Notes under the pieces: model-generated
The model's input: only the letters and a program-made list of their open reading frames with translations
What the model was told of the DNA's origin: nothing
Databases searched by the model: none
Assembly: GCF_024704725.1 (NCBI RefSeq)
Contig: NZ_JALIQS010000002.1
Location: forward strand, 248,001 to 312,000
Reading direction: 5' to 3'
Source of the DNA: Shinella sp. CPCC 101442
Lineage (GTDB): Bacteria > Pseudomonadota > Alphaproteobacteria > Rhizobiales > Rhizobiaceae
Length of the DNA: 64,000 bases
Position numbers and translations under genes: made by a program
Part shown: in pieces, positions 1-9,282 of the stretch
Position numbering within the stretch: the stretch's first letter is position 1
How the letters are laid out: each line of letters starts with the position of its first letter

Positions 1-419
1 CGCACTTCCTCTATGGCCTGACGCTCAAGCACAAGCATGTCCCGGAAATGCAGGTGCACGGTCTTCTCGACCGCGCGCCCATCTTTTCGCCCTCCGTCGG
101 AAAATTCGCTCAGGGCATGATCGTGCAGGTGCCGCTCTATCTCGCCGACCTCAATGATCACGCCTCGCTGGGCTCGATCCATGAGGCGCTGGCCGATCAC
201 TATGCAGGCCAGGACATCGTCGAGGTCGTCGATCTCAAGGAGAGCGCCAATCTCGCCCGCGTCAACGCCGTGGAGCTTGCCGATACCGACCGCATGAAAC
301 TCTACGTCTTCGGCACGGCCGGCGCGCCCCATGTCAACCTCGTCGCCCTGCTCGATAATCTCGGCAAGGGCGCTTCGGGTGCGGCTGTCCAGAATATGGA
401 CCTGATGCTGAAGGCATGA
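1..419 (+). CDS. argC: N-acetyl-gamma-glutamyl-phosphate reductase, C-terminal part (5' end outside window)
   Basis: This is the last ~138 residues of ArgC, which reduces N-acetylglutamyl phosphate to the semialdehyde in cytoplasmic arginine synthesis. The frame is open from base 3 and reads [16 protein letters not shown] before the first internal ATG at 48, so the gene clearly begins upstream of the window. The HKHVPE stretch and the C-terminal segment with [21 protein letters not shown] fit the family's C-terminal dimerisation/catalytic region. The catalytic cysteine should lie in the missing N-terminal part. The stop overlaps the next start (ATGA, 416-419), which suggests translational coupling. 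Confidence 0.93.
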   Translation, partial: HFLYGLTLKHKHVPEMQVHGLLDRAPIFSPSVGKFAQGMIVQVPLYLADLNDHASLGSIHEALADHYAGQDIVEVVDLKESANLARVNAVELADTDRMKLYVFGTAGAPHVNLVALLDNLGKGASGAAVQNMDLMLKA

Positions 420-1258
420 GGCACGGACATCCGTCCTTCCCTGCCGAGTGGCACATAGAAGACGCCAGTCTTGTAGCGGATACCGTTGCCGGCACCGTCT
501 ATGAGGTGATGCTATCCGATGGCGCGAGCGCGATCGTCAAGGACCTGAAGCCGAAGGTTCTGGAGGACAGCCTGCGCGGCGCGGATTTTCTGACGTGGCG
601 CGGCGGCATCGGCTGCGTGAAGCTGCTTGCTCGCTCGGAAACCATGCTGCTGATGGAACACGCCGGCAAGACGACGCTGCGGGACCGCCTGCTCTCCCAC
701 GGCGACGCTGATGCGACCCGCATCGCCGCCGAGGTGCTCCTCGACTATCACCGCCCTTCCCAGACCCCGCCGCCGGCAAGCCTGCAACCGCTGCCGCGCT
801 ACTTCTCAAGCCTGTTCGAAAAGGCCAAGCGGGATCGCAAGGACGGTCTCACCGGTCCCTATGCGGAGGCGGCGACCATCGCCGACGCACTCCTGGCCGA
901 GCAGCGGGACATCAAGCCGCTGCATGGCGACCTGCATCACGAAAACATCGTGTCCGGCCCGCGCGGCTGGCTCATCATCGATCCGGCGGGACTGATCGGC
1001 GACGCGGCCCTCGATGTCGCCAACATGTTCTCCAACCCGCTCGACCGTTTCGACCTCACCCGCGACGAGCAGCGAATCGCGGGGATGGCGGATATCTTCG
1101 CCGAAACATTGCGGCGCGATGTCCGCACCATCCTGCGCTATGCCTTCGCCTATGGCTGCCTGTCGGCGGCGTGGCATGACGAGGACGGCAACGACGGGGA
1201 TCGCGACGACGAGCTTGCCGTTGCCGCAGCGATCCGCAACGTCCTCAGGCAGGCCTGA
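416..1258 (+). CDS. APH-type phosphotransferase (aminoglycoside/hydroxyurea antibiotic resistance kinase family)
   Basis: The 280-residue protein belongs to the protein-kinase-like APH fold. The catalytic loop HGDLHHEN is at residues 170-177 and the metal-binding aspartate sits in IDPAG at 188-192, where streptomycin/hydroxyurea kinases usually have IDPKG. The family phosphorylates small hydroxylated molecules such as streptomycin or hydroxyurea; the real substrate here is unknown. It starts inside the argC stop (ATGA), so it is probably co-transcribed with argC. It ends 5 bp before the convergent ctaA stop. Annotating it as a resistance gene would go too far: chromosomal family members often have no proven antibiotic role. 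Confidence 0.82.
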   Translation: MRHGHPSFPAEWHIEDASLVADTVAGTVYEVMLSDGASAIVKDLKPKVLEDSLRGADFLTWRGGIGCVKLLARSETMLLMEHAGKTTLRDRLLSHGDADATRIAAEVLLDYHRPSQTPPPASLQPLPRYFSSLFEKAKRDRKDGLTGPYAEAATIADALLAEQRDIKPLHGDLHHENIVSGPRGWLIIDPAGLIGDAALDVANMFSNPLDRFDLTRDEQRIAGMADIFAETLRRDVRTILRYAFAYGCLSAAWHDEDGNDGDRDDELAVAAAIRNVLRQA

Positions 1259-1263
1259 GCGGA

Positions 1264-2355
1264 TCAGTCCTCCGCCGTTTCCCGCGGATACTCCCCGACA
1301 AAGCCGCGCCAGTGCGCGACCGCAAAGCCGAGCACGACAAGCGCCCCGCCCTGATGCGCCAATGCCCAGCCGAGCGGCACCTGCCAGATCAGCGTCAGGA
1401 TGCCGATGGTCGCCTGGAGACAGACGAGGGCGAAGAGCACGAGGGCACGGCGGCTGTGGGTCGTTTCAGGGGCGGCGCGCAGCGACGAGATCAGGTGGAG
1501 CACGACGAGCGCGAAGAGCACGTAGGCGCCGATGCGATGCACGAACTGCACGGTCTTCGGGTTCTCGAAGAGGTTGATCCACCAGGGCTGCTGCAGGAAG
1601 AGACCGCCGGGCACGATCGTGCCGTCCATCAGCGGCCAGGTGTTGTAGGAAAGGCCGGCATCGAGGCCGGCAACCAGCGCGCCGAGATAGATCTGGAAGA
1701 TCGCCATGCAGGCGATGATGCCGGCCATGCGGCGGGACCCTTCCGTTGGCGGCGCATCGTCGCTGTGCGGCGACAGCGCCCGCATCAGCCACATGGTCCA
1801 GGCGAAGATCAGACAGGCGATGGTGAGATGTGTGGCGAGACGGTACTGGCTGACGGAAACACGGTCGGCGAGGCCCGACGACACCATCCACCAGCCGATG
1901 AAGCCCTGGAACCCACCCAGCGCCAGAAGGCCGACCAGCGGCCAGCGAAGTTTCCTTTCGATACGGCCGGTCAGCCAGAAGAAGGCCAGCGGCACGGCGA
2001 AGACGAAGCCGATCGAGCGGGCGATCAGCCGATGCGCCCATTCCCACCAGAAGATCGTCTTGAACTCCTCGATCGTCATGCCCTTGTTGACCTGCTCATA
2101 TTGCGGAATACGCTTGTAGAGGTCGAATTCCTCCTGCCATTCCTGAGCGGTAATCGGCGGGATGACACCGTGGACGGGCTTCCATTCGGTGATAGAAAGG
2201 CCGGATTCCGTAAGACGCGTCGCGCCGCCGACAAGCACCAGCACGAAGAGCGCGAACAGCACGAAGCCCAGCCACCGGCGCACCTGGCGACGGTTGCGAT
2301 CCGTCCGGTCCCTGTCATTGTCGCTGCGGTATGCGGTCGCGGTGGTCGCGCTCAT
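1264..2355 (-). CDS. ctaA: heme A synthase (COX15/CtaA family)
   Basis: The 363-residue polytopic inner-membrane protein oxidises the C8 methyl of heme O to the formyl group of heme A, needed for aa3-type cytochrome oxidase. About eight hydrophobic segments are visible. The family's heme-ligand histidine motifs are present: [20 protein letters not shown] and LAHQGG. The N-terminus begins [18 protein letters not shown], a short polar cytoplasmic tail before the first membrane helix. The length fits the alphaproteobacterial type without a fused ctaB. The gene is divergent from the DUF2842 gene; a 214-bp gap holds both promoters. Confidence 0.95.
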   Translation of the reverse strand: MSATTATAYRSDNDRDRTDRNRRQVRRWLGFVLFALFVLVLVGGATRLTESGLSITEWKPVHGVIPPITAQEWQEEFDLYKRIPQYEQVNKGMTIEEFKTIFWWEWAHRLIARSIGFVFAVPLAFFWLTGRIERKLRWPLVGLLALGGFQGFIGWWMVSSGLADRVSVSQYRLATHLTIACLIFAWTMWLMRALSPHSDDAPPTEGSRRMAGIIACMAIFQIYLGALVAGLDAGLSYNTWPLMDGTIVPGGLFLQQPWWINLFENPKTVQFVHRIGAYVLFALVVLHLISSLRAAPETTHSRRALVLFALVCLQATIGILTLIWQVPLGWALAHQGGALVVLGFAVAHWRGFVGEYPRETAED

Positions 2356-2569
2356 CGTCTCGGCTCCTTTCCTGAAACGGCGATGTCAGGCCGGTTCAGG
2401 TCGCTGGTCTCGGTAGTCATGCCTGTAAAACCGCATTGCACGCTTTCACAGGTCTTGCTCTGGCGTTGATTTGCCTGACCGGGCCGTGCAAAACAAGGCC
2501 CGAAGCTTTGCGGCATGCCGTCGCGCCACTTTGCCGCCATTTGCCGCCCCAGAGATCGAAAGACCGAAA

Positions 2570-2788
2570 ATGCCCCCTCGCCTCAGAAAACTGATCGGAA
2601 CGGTGCTGATCATCATCCTCGTGCTGGTCTATGCGCTGGTCGCCACCACGATCGCCGCCGCGACGCTCGGGGCATCGCCGTGGTACATCCACCTTCTCTA
2701 CTTCGCGGTGACGGGCCTGCTCTGGATCCTGCCGGCGATGGTCATCATCAAGTGGATGGAAAAGCCGGCGAAGGTGCGCGACGAATGA
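2570..2788 (+). CDS. DUF2842 family small membrane protein
   Basis: This 72-residue protein has two hydrophobic segments (about residues 8-32 and 39-61) and ends in a charged tail, KWMEKPAKVRDE. It matches the small alphaproteobacterial DUF2842 family, whose function is unknown. I chose the ATG at 2570 rather than the upstream TTG at 2471, because the extra 33 residues would be low-complexity and precede a clean N-terminus (MPPRLRKL). The stop overlaps the start of the next gene (ATGA at 2785-2788), so the two are likely co-translated. Confidence 0.8.
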   Translation: MPPRLRKLIGTVLIIILVLVYALVATTIAAATLGASPWYIHLLYFAVTGLLWILPAMVIIKWMEKPAKVRDE

Positions 2789-3537
2789 GCGGAACACGCA
2801 TCGCGGTCATCGCCGACATCCATGGCAACGATCTTGCGCTCGAGGCGGTGCTGGCCGATATCGAGCGGCGCGGCATCAGCCGGATCGTCAATCTCGGCGA
2901 TCACCTGAGCGGTGCGCTCAACGCGGCGCGCACGGCCGATATCCTGATGGCGCGCCCGGATATTCTGGCTATTGCCGGCAACCACGACCGCTGGCTTCTC
3001 GACAAGCCGCGCTCGGACATGGGCGATTGGGACCGGATCGCCCATGAGCTGCTTTCGCCGCAACACCTGAACTGGCTGGCGCAACTGCCCGCGAGCAGAA
3101 CCGTGCAGGACGACATCTTTCTCTGCCATGGCACGCCGGCGTCGGACACCACCTACTGGCTCGACGAAGCCGCCAGAGACGGCGCCATGCGGCTCTCCTC
3201 CCTCGCGCGCATCGAAAGCCTTGCGGAAGGTTTCGGACACCCCGTGCTCCTGTGCGGCCACACGCATATTGCCCGCGCGGTTCGCCTGCCCGACGGGCGA
3301 CTGATCGTCAATCCGGGCAGCGTCGGCTCCCCGGCCTATGACGACGATACGCCCTTCGAGCACAAGGTGGAGACCGGTTCACCGCATGCACGCTATGCGA
3401 TCCTGGAAAACAGGGACGGACTTTGGGAGGCCGCGTTTCAGCTTGTGGCCTATGATCATATGGCCATGGCCCGGCTCGCGGAAAGCCGCGATCAGCACGC
3501 CTGGGCGAGCGCCCTTTCCACCGGCTGGCTGCGCTGA
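2785..3537 (+). CDS. metallophosphoesterase (calcineurin-like, YfcE/MJ0936 type)
   Basis: The 250-residue protein has the full di-metal phosphoesterase signature: DIHGN at residues 11-15, GDH at 38-40, GNHD at 65-68, an isolated histidine in LCHGTPAS near 115, and GHTH at 158-161, followed by NPGSVG. Such proteins hydrolyse phosphomonoesters or diesters in the cytoplasm; the substrate cannot be told from sequence. The ATG at 2785 overlaps the DUF2842 stop. A longer in-frame opening back to 2515 is simply the shifted reading of DUF2842 DNA and was not used. Confidence 0.88.
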   Translation: MSGTRIAVIADIHGNDLALEAVLADIERRGISRIVNLGDHLSGALNAARTADILMARPDILAIAGNHDRWLLDKPRSDMGDWDRIAHELLSPQHLNWLAQLPASRTVQDDIFLCHGTPASDTTYWLDEAARDGAMRLSSLARIESLAEGFGHPVLLCGHTHIARAVRLPDGRLIVNPGSVGSPAYDDDTPFEHKVETGSPHARYAILENRDGLWEAAFQLVAYDHMAMARLAESRDQHAWASALSTGWLR

Positions 3538-3720
3538 CGCGCCCGCGTTTCGGCGAACGCCTCGGCTTTTCCAGTTTCCGTTATGAAATCGCTAACCGCT
3601 CTTGCCAATTTCGCCTGGGCCTTCCGGCGACGCCACTGGATTTAAACTCTTTTCCCAAGCCTAGTGCCTATGGTTACAGCGCGGCGATGCGGCCGCTGGC
3701 CAGAATGCAAGGGTCGATCC

Positions 3721-4983
3721 ATGGGAGCGATGCAACTCAATTTCCAGATCATGCCGTCCGAGCGGGAGCTCGCGACCCGGTACATGGGAATCCTTGCCGG
3801 CGAGGAGCGCATGCCCTCGGTCGTTCCCCTTTCCATCCGCCTGCACGACCGCATGGAGCCGCTGGAAGCCGAATGGCGCGCGCTGGAAGCCGACAACAAC
3901 CTGTCGCTTCACCAGAGCTACGACTGGTGCCATGCCTGGGCCGAGACCCACGCCTGCAAGCTTTTGATCGTCGAAGGGTTTTCCGGCGGCAAGACCCATC
4001 TGATCCTCCCGCTCGAAATCATGCGCCACGGCCCTGTGCGCACCGCGCGTTTTCTCGGCACGACCTTCAGCAACATCAATACCGGCCTTTACACCGAGGA
4101 ATTCCGGTTCCTCGCCGCCCCGCCGCGCCTTCGCCAGGCGCTTGAGCAGGCGCGCAGCCAGTTTTCACGCTATTTCGATCTCTTCATGCTGGAAAAGGTG
4201 CCGCTCGACTGGCGCGGCGAGACGAATTCCTTTGCCGATCTTCCCTCGACGCTGAACCAGAACGCCGCCTTCCAGCTCGAACTCTTCGAGGATTTCGAGC
4301 GCACGCTGGCTCAGGTCAACGCCAAGCGCCGCCGCAAGAAGTTCCGCACGTCCGAACGCCGGCTGGAAACGCTCGGCGGCTACGAGCATGTCGTGGCGGA
4401 GACCGCCGAGGACAGCCGCGCGCTGCTCGAAGTCTTCTTCCGCCAGAAGGCCGCCCGCTTCGACACGATGGGCCTGCCGGATGTCTTCCGCAACGAGGAG
4501 ACACGCAACTTCTTCCGCACGCTGGTCGCGGTACCCTCCGTCGACGGCAACTATCCGCTCCAGCTCCATGCCGTGCGCCTCAAGGGCGAAAACGAAGGCC
4601 GCATCGTCGCGATCGCCGGCCTGTCGCGCAAGGGCGATCACGTGGTCTGCCAGTTCGGCTCGATCGACGACACGATCGCCGCCGATGCGAGCCCGGGTGA
4701 ATTCCTGTTCTATCTGGCGATCCGCAAGCTGTGCGGCGAGGGTGTGCGCCTGTTCGATTTCGGCATCGGCGACCAGCCCTACAAGCGCTCCTGGTGCACG
4801 ATCGAGACGCCGCAGCACGACCTGCTCTGGCCGACGACGGTGGCCGGCACCGCAGTTGCGGCCGTGCACCGGGCGAAAGCCGGTGCCAAGCGCATCATCA
4901 AGCAGAATCCGCAGGTCTATTCGTTCCTGCAGCGCATCCGCTCCGGCAAGACGGAGTTCGTGCGCACGGAAGACGCCGACTAG
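3721..4983 (+). CDS. GNAT-fold acetyltransferase of the CelD/BcsL family, polysaccharide cluster
   Basis: The 420-residue protein resembles the CelD/BcsL (Acetyltransf_6) proteins encoded in cellulose and exopolysaccharide loci, which are thought to acylate sugars or lipid intermediates. A basic stretch (KRRRKKF) lies near residue 200, and the GNAT-like motif FDFGIGDQPYKRSWC lies near residues 345-359. I chose ATG 3721, which follows an AAGGG at suitable spacing; GTG 3664 upstream and ATG 3730 are alternatives. The gene converges on the ExoP-like gene, with 10 bp between stops. It probably corresponds to a upp-cluster gene of Agrobacterium, but I do not assign a letter. Confidence 0.72.
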   Translation: MGAMQLNFQIMPSERELATRYMGILAGEERMPSVVPLSIRLHDRMEPLEAEWRALEADNNLSLHQSYDWCHAWAETHACKLLIVEGFSGGKTHLILPLEIMRHGPVRTARFLGTTFSNINTGLYTEEFRFLAAPPRLRQALEQARSQFSRYFDLFMLEKVPLDWRGETNSFADLPSTLNQNAAFQLELFEDFERTLAQVNAKRRRKKFRTSERRLETLGGYEHVVAETAEDSRALLEVFFRQKAARFDTMGLPDVFRNEETRNFFRTLVAVPSVDGNYPLQLHAVRLKGENEGRIVAIAGLSRKGDHVVCQFGSIDDTIAADASPGEFLFYLAIRKLCGEGVRLFDFGIGDQPYKRSWCTIETPQHDLLWPTTVAGTAVAAVHRAKAGAKRIIKQNPQVYSFLQRIRSGKTEFVRTEDAD

Positions 4984-4993
4984 CAAAAGTGCT

Positions 4994-7243
4994 TTATGCG
5001 GCAGCCCTGCGGCCCGGATAGCGCGGAGGTTCACCCTCCTCGCCGGTCATCAGCACGATCTCGGTATAGCCGGCCTCGCCGAAAGCGCCGATCAGATTGA
5101 CGATCTCGTCTTCATCCGCATCCGGAATGGAGAGAATGATATCCGTTTCCTGGTCGCGCGTCAGCCGCCGGACGCCTTCGACCTCGGCCGGGCCGCATTC
5201 CACGATGACGGTGTCATAGGCGTCCGACAGCGAATCGATCACCATCGAGAGGCGATCGATGCCGCGCATGGCGCGCTTGATGTTGGCATTGCCGCGCGGA
5301 ATGATATGGGCGCTCGACAGGCGGTCGCCATGGATGATCTCGCTGAAGGCCGCGTCGCCCACCAGCAGGTCGGTGATCCCCGGCACATGGGTTGACTGCG
5401 CCATCAGGCGCGTCGGGCAGGCCGAGCCGGTGAGATCGATGATCAAGGTCTTGCGATGCTCTTCCGCGATGCGGCGGGCCAGCATGACGGTCGCGGTCGA
5501 ACCGCTGTCGCCGGAGGGCGATACGGAAACCGCCACGGAAATGTTGTTCTCGATGATGTGGCGCGCGACGGCGGCCACGGAGAAATCGCTTTCCTCCTCG
5601 AAGGCGGCCGCATCGACCAGCGACGGCTGCGTATCCTCGTCGTCCTCATCCTCCTCCGGATCCGGTTCGATGCCGGACAGCAGGGATTTTGCGGGCGCGT
5701 GGATGTCCTTGACCGCACCGGGCTCCAGACGGTTGACCGGTATCTTGCGGGCGGCCGGTTCCTGTGCCACCGCCTCGGTCTCGACGGGTTCGACCTCTGC
5801 CTCCTCCTTACGCCGGCGCGGCGTGGCGGCAACGCCGCCGACCGGCTTCAGGGCGCGGCCGCTGAAGAGTTCGGCAAGCAGGATGACGATGGAGCTCAAC
5901 GCAAAGCCGGCGACACCGCCGACGATGGTGATCGGGATGATCTTCGGGAAATCGACTTCCGTCGGCGCGACAGCGGCGGAGATGATACGGGCGTCGGCCG
6001 GCGTCGAATTGTTGTCGGTGCGCGAGGTCGCCTCGCGGTAGCGCGCCAGATAGGTTTCAAGAAGCTGGCGCTGGGCCGTCGCCTCGCGCTCCAGCGCCTT
6101 CAGCCCCACCTCGTCCTCGCCCGCGCGCGCCGTCTCGGCCTTCACCGTATTGAGCTGCTGCGTCAGCTGCGTTTCGCGAAGCCGCGCGGTCTTCGCCTCG
6201 TTTTCGAGGCTCGACAAGATCTTCTGCGTTTCCGACTTGATCTGCGCGCGAATGCCTGTCAGCTGCGAGCGCAGGCCCTTGAGGCGCGGATGGCCTTCGA
6301 GCATCGATGTGGAAAGGTCGGAAATCTGGCCCTGGATCTGCGCCTCGGTTTCCTTCAGGCGCTGGATCATCTGCGAACCCACGACCTCGCTCAGCGTATC
6401 GGGCGCGCCGCCGGACTTCAGCACCGCGCGCACGCCCTCCGCGCGCGCTTCGGCCGTCGCGCGTTCACCACGCACCCGTGTCAGTTCCGTGGAAATGTCG
6501 TTCAGCTGGCGCACGGCGAAAGTGGAATTCTCACCTGTCGGCAGCAGGTCGGATTGCGAACGGTATTCGGCGACCTTCTGCTCGGCCTCGCGCACCTTTT
6601 CACGCAGGTTGGCGATTTCGGGCTCCAGCCAGCGCGTCGCCTCGGAATTGGTGTCGAGCTTGGCGCCGCTCTGCAGCGAAAGATAGACCTTGGCCATCTC
6701 GTTCGGGATGGCGGCGGCCAGCATCGGGTCCTTCGACGTGAACTCGATGGCGATGACGCGCGACTTCTCCACCTGGTAGACGGCAAGTTTCTCGTTGAAC
6801 TCCTTCAGCACGCGGTCTTCCGGCGCAAGATCGAGCGGACTCTTCTTCACGCCAAGCAGCACGAGAAGGTCGGAAACCGCAGAAGGCTTGGCGGCCGCGT
6901 CGAACTCCTCCAGCTCATGCAATTTCATGTTGCGCGCGACCTGCTTGACGAGATCGGCGGACTTGAGGAGCTGCACCTGGCTGGCAATGCCGAGTTCGTC
7001 GAAGGCCGGCTGTTCGCGGCCCTGCGCACGGTCCGTGCCCGTCGTGAAGGCCGGCTCGCGCGTTTCGATGAGAAGACGGGATTCGCTCTTGTATTTGGGG
7101 GTGATGAGGCTTGCACCGACGAAGGCGATGCCCGCGCCGGCAACGGTCGCCAGCAGCACGCGCATGCGGTTGCGCCAGATCGCGCCGAAAAGGCTGCCAA
7201 GGTCGATATCGACATCCTGCTGGCTCTCGTGAACGCCTGACAT
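4994..7243 (-). CDS. Wzz/ExoP-like polysaccharide co-polymerase with degenerate BY-kinase domain
   Basis: This 749-residue inner-membrane protein has the layout of ExoP-type co-polymerases, which set polysaccharide chain length and couple to the Wza exporter. An N-terminal Wzz domain with TM1 (about residues 28-48) is followed by a long charged coiled coil (roughly 190-420), a second TM segment before a cytoplasmic linker, and a C-terminal P-loop-like domain. That domain reads SPSGDSGSTA at 575-584, where active tyrosine autokinases have GEGKST; the Walker lysine is missing. The tail holds one tyrosine and no tyrosine cluster. The start is ATG 7243, after GGAGCAGGG; the upstream extension to 7285 lacks a ribosome site. 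The gene is divergent from the Wza-like gene. Confidence 0.88.
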   Translation of the reverse strand: MSGVHESQQDVDIDLGSLFGAIWRNRMRVLLATVAGAGIAFVGASLITPKYKSESRLLIETREPAFTTGTDRAQGREQPAFDELGIASQVQLLKSADLVKQVARNMKLHELEEFDAAAKPSAVSDLLVLLGVKKSPLDLAPEDRVLKEFNEKLAVYQVEKSRVIAIEFTSKDPMLAAAIPNEMAKVYLSLQSGAKLDTNSEATRWLEPEIANLREKVREAEQKVAEYRSQSDLLPTGENSTFAVRQLNDISTELTRVRGERATAEARAEGVRAVLKSGGAPDTLSEVVGSQMIQRLKETEAQIQGQISDLSTSMLEGHPRLKGLRSQLTGIRAQIKSETQKILSSLENEAKTARLRETQLTQQLNTVKAETARAGEDEVGLKALEREATAQRQLLETYLARYREATSRTDNNSTPADARIISAAVAPTEVDFPKIIPITIVGGVAGFALSSIVILLAELFSGRALKPVGGVAATPRRRKEEAEVEPVETEAVAQEPAARKIPVNRLEPGAVKDIHAPAKSLLSGIEPDPEEDEDDEDTQPSLVDAAAFEEESDFSVAAVARHIIENNISVAVSVSPSGDSGSTATVMLARRIAEEHRKTLIIDLTGSACPTRLMAQSTHVPGITDLLVGDAAFSEIIHGDRLSSAHIIPRGNANIKRAMRGIDRLSMVIDSLSDAYDTVIVECGPAEVEGVRRLTRDQETDIILSIPDADEDEIVNLIGAFGEAGYTEIVLMTGEEGEPPRYPGRRAAA

Positions 7244-7455
7244 ATCCCTGCTCCAAACACGACGATTTGCCCGCACGGTAAACAAACATGGTAACGCAAG
7301 GGTTAATTACCGACGGTTGCCGCCACCCTTCTCCACGCCTCTTTCGTGAAAAATCATGCTTTTGGGCGCCGCTCGTGCTCCGCCATTTACCGGCCGTTAA
7401 CCCTAACGGATCGATAACGGACCCCAGACTTCTGATTTCCGGATTGGGAAAGCGA
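7244..7455. promoter_or_regulatory. Divergent intergenic promoter region of the polysaccharide locus
   Basis: This 212-bp gap separates the divergent co-polymerase and Wza-like genes, so both promoters must lie here. It contains GTTAACC at about 7396-7402, preceded by a TTAC six bases upstream. That resembles, but does not match, the spaced TTAA half-sites of CtrA. No clear sigma-70 hexamer pair stands out. The assignment rests on gene orientation rather than a recognised motif. Confidence 0.5.
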
Positions 7456-8031
7456 ATGACGTTCGCAACGATCAACAAGGGCATGCTGCTCGCGCTGGCG
7501 CTTATCGTGCCAGCCGTTTCGGGCTGCACCGGCTACCGCCCTGCCCCAAAGGCCTTCCGTGAGGCCACCATTCAGCCCTACCGCCTCGACAGCGGCGACC
7601 GGCTGCGCATTACCGTGTTCGAGCAACCCGGTCTTTCCAATACATATTCCGTCGACCAGGCCGGTTACGTCGCCTTCCCGCTGATCGGTCCGGTGCCGGC
7701 GCGCGGCAAGACGAACCAGGAACTGGAAGGCGTTATCGCGGCGAAGCTGCGCCAGGGCTATCTGCGCGATCCCGACATCTCCATCGAGGTCGACCGCTAC
7801 CGCGCCATCTTCATCATGGGGGAAGTCGGGCAGGCCGGGCAGTACAGCTACGTCGCCGGCATGACGATCCAGAACGCCATCGCAGTCGCCGGGGGCTTTT
7901 CTCCGCGCGCCAACCAGGTTGATGTGGACGTCACGCGCAAGATCAACGGCAAGATCATCACGGGCCGCGTGTCCATCTCCGATCCGGTGCTCGCAGGCGA
8001 TACGATCTACGTCCGCGAACGGCTGTTCTGA
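7456..8031 (+). CDS. uppC: Wza-type polysaccharide export outer-membrane lipoprotein
   Basis: The 191-residue protein has a lipoprotein signal: MTFATINKGM, a hydrophobic core, then VSGC with the lipidated Cys24. The mature part carries a poly_export domain (LDSGDRLRITVFEQPGLS) followed by SLBB-like sequence with YRAIFIMGEVGQAGQYSY. Proteins of this type form the outer-membrane channel through which polymer exits. It is shorter than E. coli Wza, as is usual for rhizobial versions. ATG 7456 follows GGATTGGGAAAG. The symbol uppC rests on my recollection that the unipolar-polysaccharide Wza homologue of Agrobacterium has that name, and on the similar gene order; treat it as provisional. Confidence 0.85.
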   Translation: MTFATINKGMLLALALIVPAVSGCTGYRPAPKAFREATIQPYRLDSGDRLRITVFEQPGLSNTYSVDQAGYVAFPLIGPVPARGKTNQELEGVIAAKLRQGYLRDPDISIEVDRYRAIFIMGEVGQAGQYSYVAGMTIQNAIAVAGGFSPRANQVDVDVTRKINGKIITGRVSISDPVLAGDTIYVRERLF

Positions 8032-8036
8032 GCATC

Positions 8037-9203
8037 ATGGCGGACGATGGGCCTCTGCGCATCATTCATTGTTTCCGGTCGCCCATCGGCGGGATCTTTC
8101 GCCATGTGCGCGACCTCGCCGAATTCCACACCAAGGCCGGCCACGAGGTCGGCATCGTCTGCGACAGCCTGACGGGCGGCTCATTCGAGGATGCGCTGTT
8201 CGACGAGATTCGTCCCTATCTTTCGCTCGGCCTCGTCCGCCTGCCGATCAGCCGCGCCGTCAGCCTGCGCGATATCGGGGCGTTCAGGCATAGTTATCGT
8301 GAAATCAAAAGTTTGCAGCCGGATGTATTGCACGGTCACGGCGCCAAAGGCGGCGCCATTGCCCGGCTCATCGGCTCAGCCCTGCGGGTCAACAGGTATC
8401 GCGTAGCCCGCCTCTATTCGCCCCATGGCGGCAGCCTGCACTACGACCGCCGCACCGCCACGGGTTTTTCGATCCTGACGGCGGAGCAGCTGCTCGAACG
8501 GCTTGGCGACAGCCTCGTCTTCGTCTGCGATTTCGAGCGCGACGCCTACACAAGCAAGGTTGGAAAGCCCCGCAAGCGCGCCGAGCGCATCTACAACGGC
8601 ATTCACGACCGGGACTTCGAGATCGTGCACCCGCGCGAAGATTCGGTCGACTTCCTCTATATCGGCATGCTGCGCGACCTGAAGGGGCCCGACGTCTTCG
8701 TCGATGCCTTCGCCCGCACCGAACGCCTCGTCGGCCGGCCGCTCTCGGCGCTGATGATCGGTGATGGACCGGACAGGGAGAAATACCAGCACATGATGCT
8801 GCGCCTGGGCCTTGGCCGGCGCATCGGCATGATGCCCGCCATGCGCGCCCGCGATGCCTTTGCCCTGACCCGCAACGTCGTCGTACCCTCCCGCGCCGAG
8901 GCCATGCCCTATATCGTGCTCGAGGCGCTTGCCGCCCGCAAACCCGTCATCGCGAGCCGCGTCGGCGGCATTCCGGAAGTGCTTGGCCAAAACAGCATCG
9001 CGCTTGCCGAGCCCGGCGACGCGGATACACTCGCCAAAGTGATGGCGGAGGCCGTCAGTGACCCGGACTGGTTCCATAAGGTCATGCCGGAACCCCAGAC
9101 CTTCAAGAATACGTTCTCGGCGTCGAAGATGTCCTCCTCGCTTCTCGACCTCTACCGCGACATCCTCGCGGGTCAGACTGGCGGAAAACGATACGGCTCC
9201 TGA
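8037..9203 (+). CDS. GT4 family glycosyltransferase
   Basis: The 388-residue protein is a GT-B fold glycosyltransferase. The N-terminal half has the acceptor-side glycine loop (RSPIGGIFRHVRDLA) and a conserved DVLHGHGAKGG. The C-terminal half has the nucleotide-sugar motif of GT4 enzymes, with two glutamates spaced by seven (RAEAMPYIVLEAL). It should add a sugar from an NDP-sugar to the lipid-linked repeat at the cytoplasmic face of the inner membrane. It lies 5 bp after the Wza-like gene in the same operon. Sugar and linkage cannot be predicted from sequence alone. Confidence 0.88.
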   Translation: MADDGPLRIIHCFRSPIGGIFRHVRDLAEFHTKAGHEVGIVCDSLTGGSFEDALFDEIRPYLSLGLVRLPISRAVSLRDIGAFRHSYREIKSLQPDVLHGHGAKGGAIARLIGSALRVNRYRVARLYSPHGGSLHYDRRTATGFSILTAEQLLERLGDSLVFVCDFERDAYTSKVGKPRKRAERIYNGIHDRDFEIVHPREDSVDFLYIGMLRDLKGPDVFVDAFARTERLVGRPLSALMIGDGPDREKYQHMMLRLGLGRRIGMMPAMRARDAFALTRNVVVPSRAEAMPYIVLEALAARKPVIASRVGGIPEVLGQNSIALAEPGDADTLAKVMAEAVSDPDWFHKVMPEPQTFKNTFSASKMSSSLLDLYRDILAGQTGGKRYGS

Positions 9204-9282
9204 GCGACCTGCCTTGCGCTACGTAAACGTTTCTTAGGGGCTTCGTGCTATCTCCGGTACAAAGCCTCCACAGGTGCGTGCC

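Noticed and set aside
416-1258. A streptomycin or hydroxyurea resistance gene
   Set aside because: The fold is right, but the gene is coupled to argC in the core chromosome and the IDPKG motif is altered to IDPAG. There is no mobile context, so resistance is not claimed.
5456-7240. A 594-codon plus-strand open frame
   Set aside because: It is antisense to the ExoP-like gene and has no recognisable features.
7387-7402. A CtrA binding site before the polysaccharide genes
   Set aside because: TTAC and GTTAACC are six bases apart and the first half is not TTAA. The consensus needs TTAA, seven bases, TTAA.
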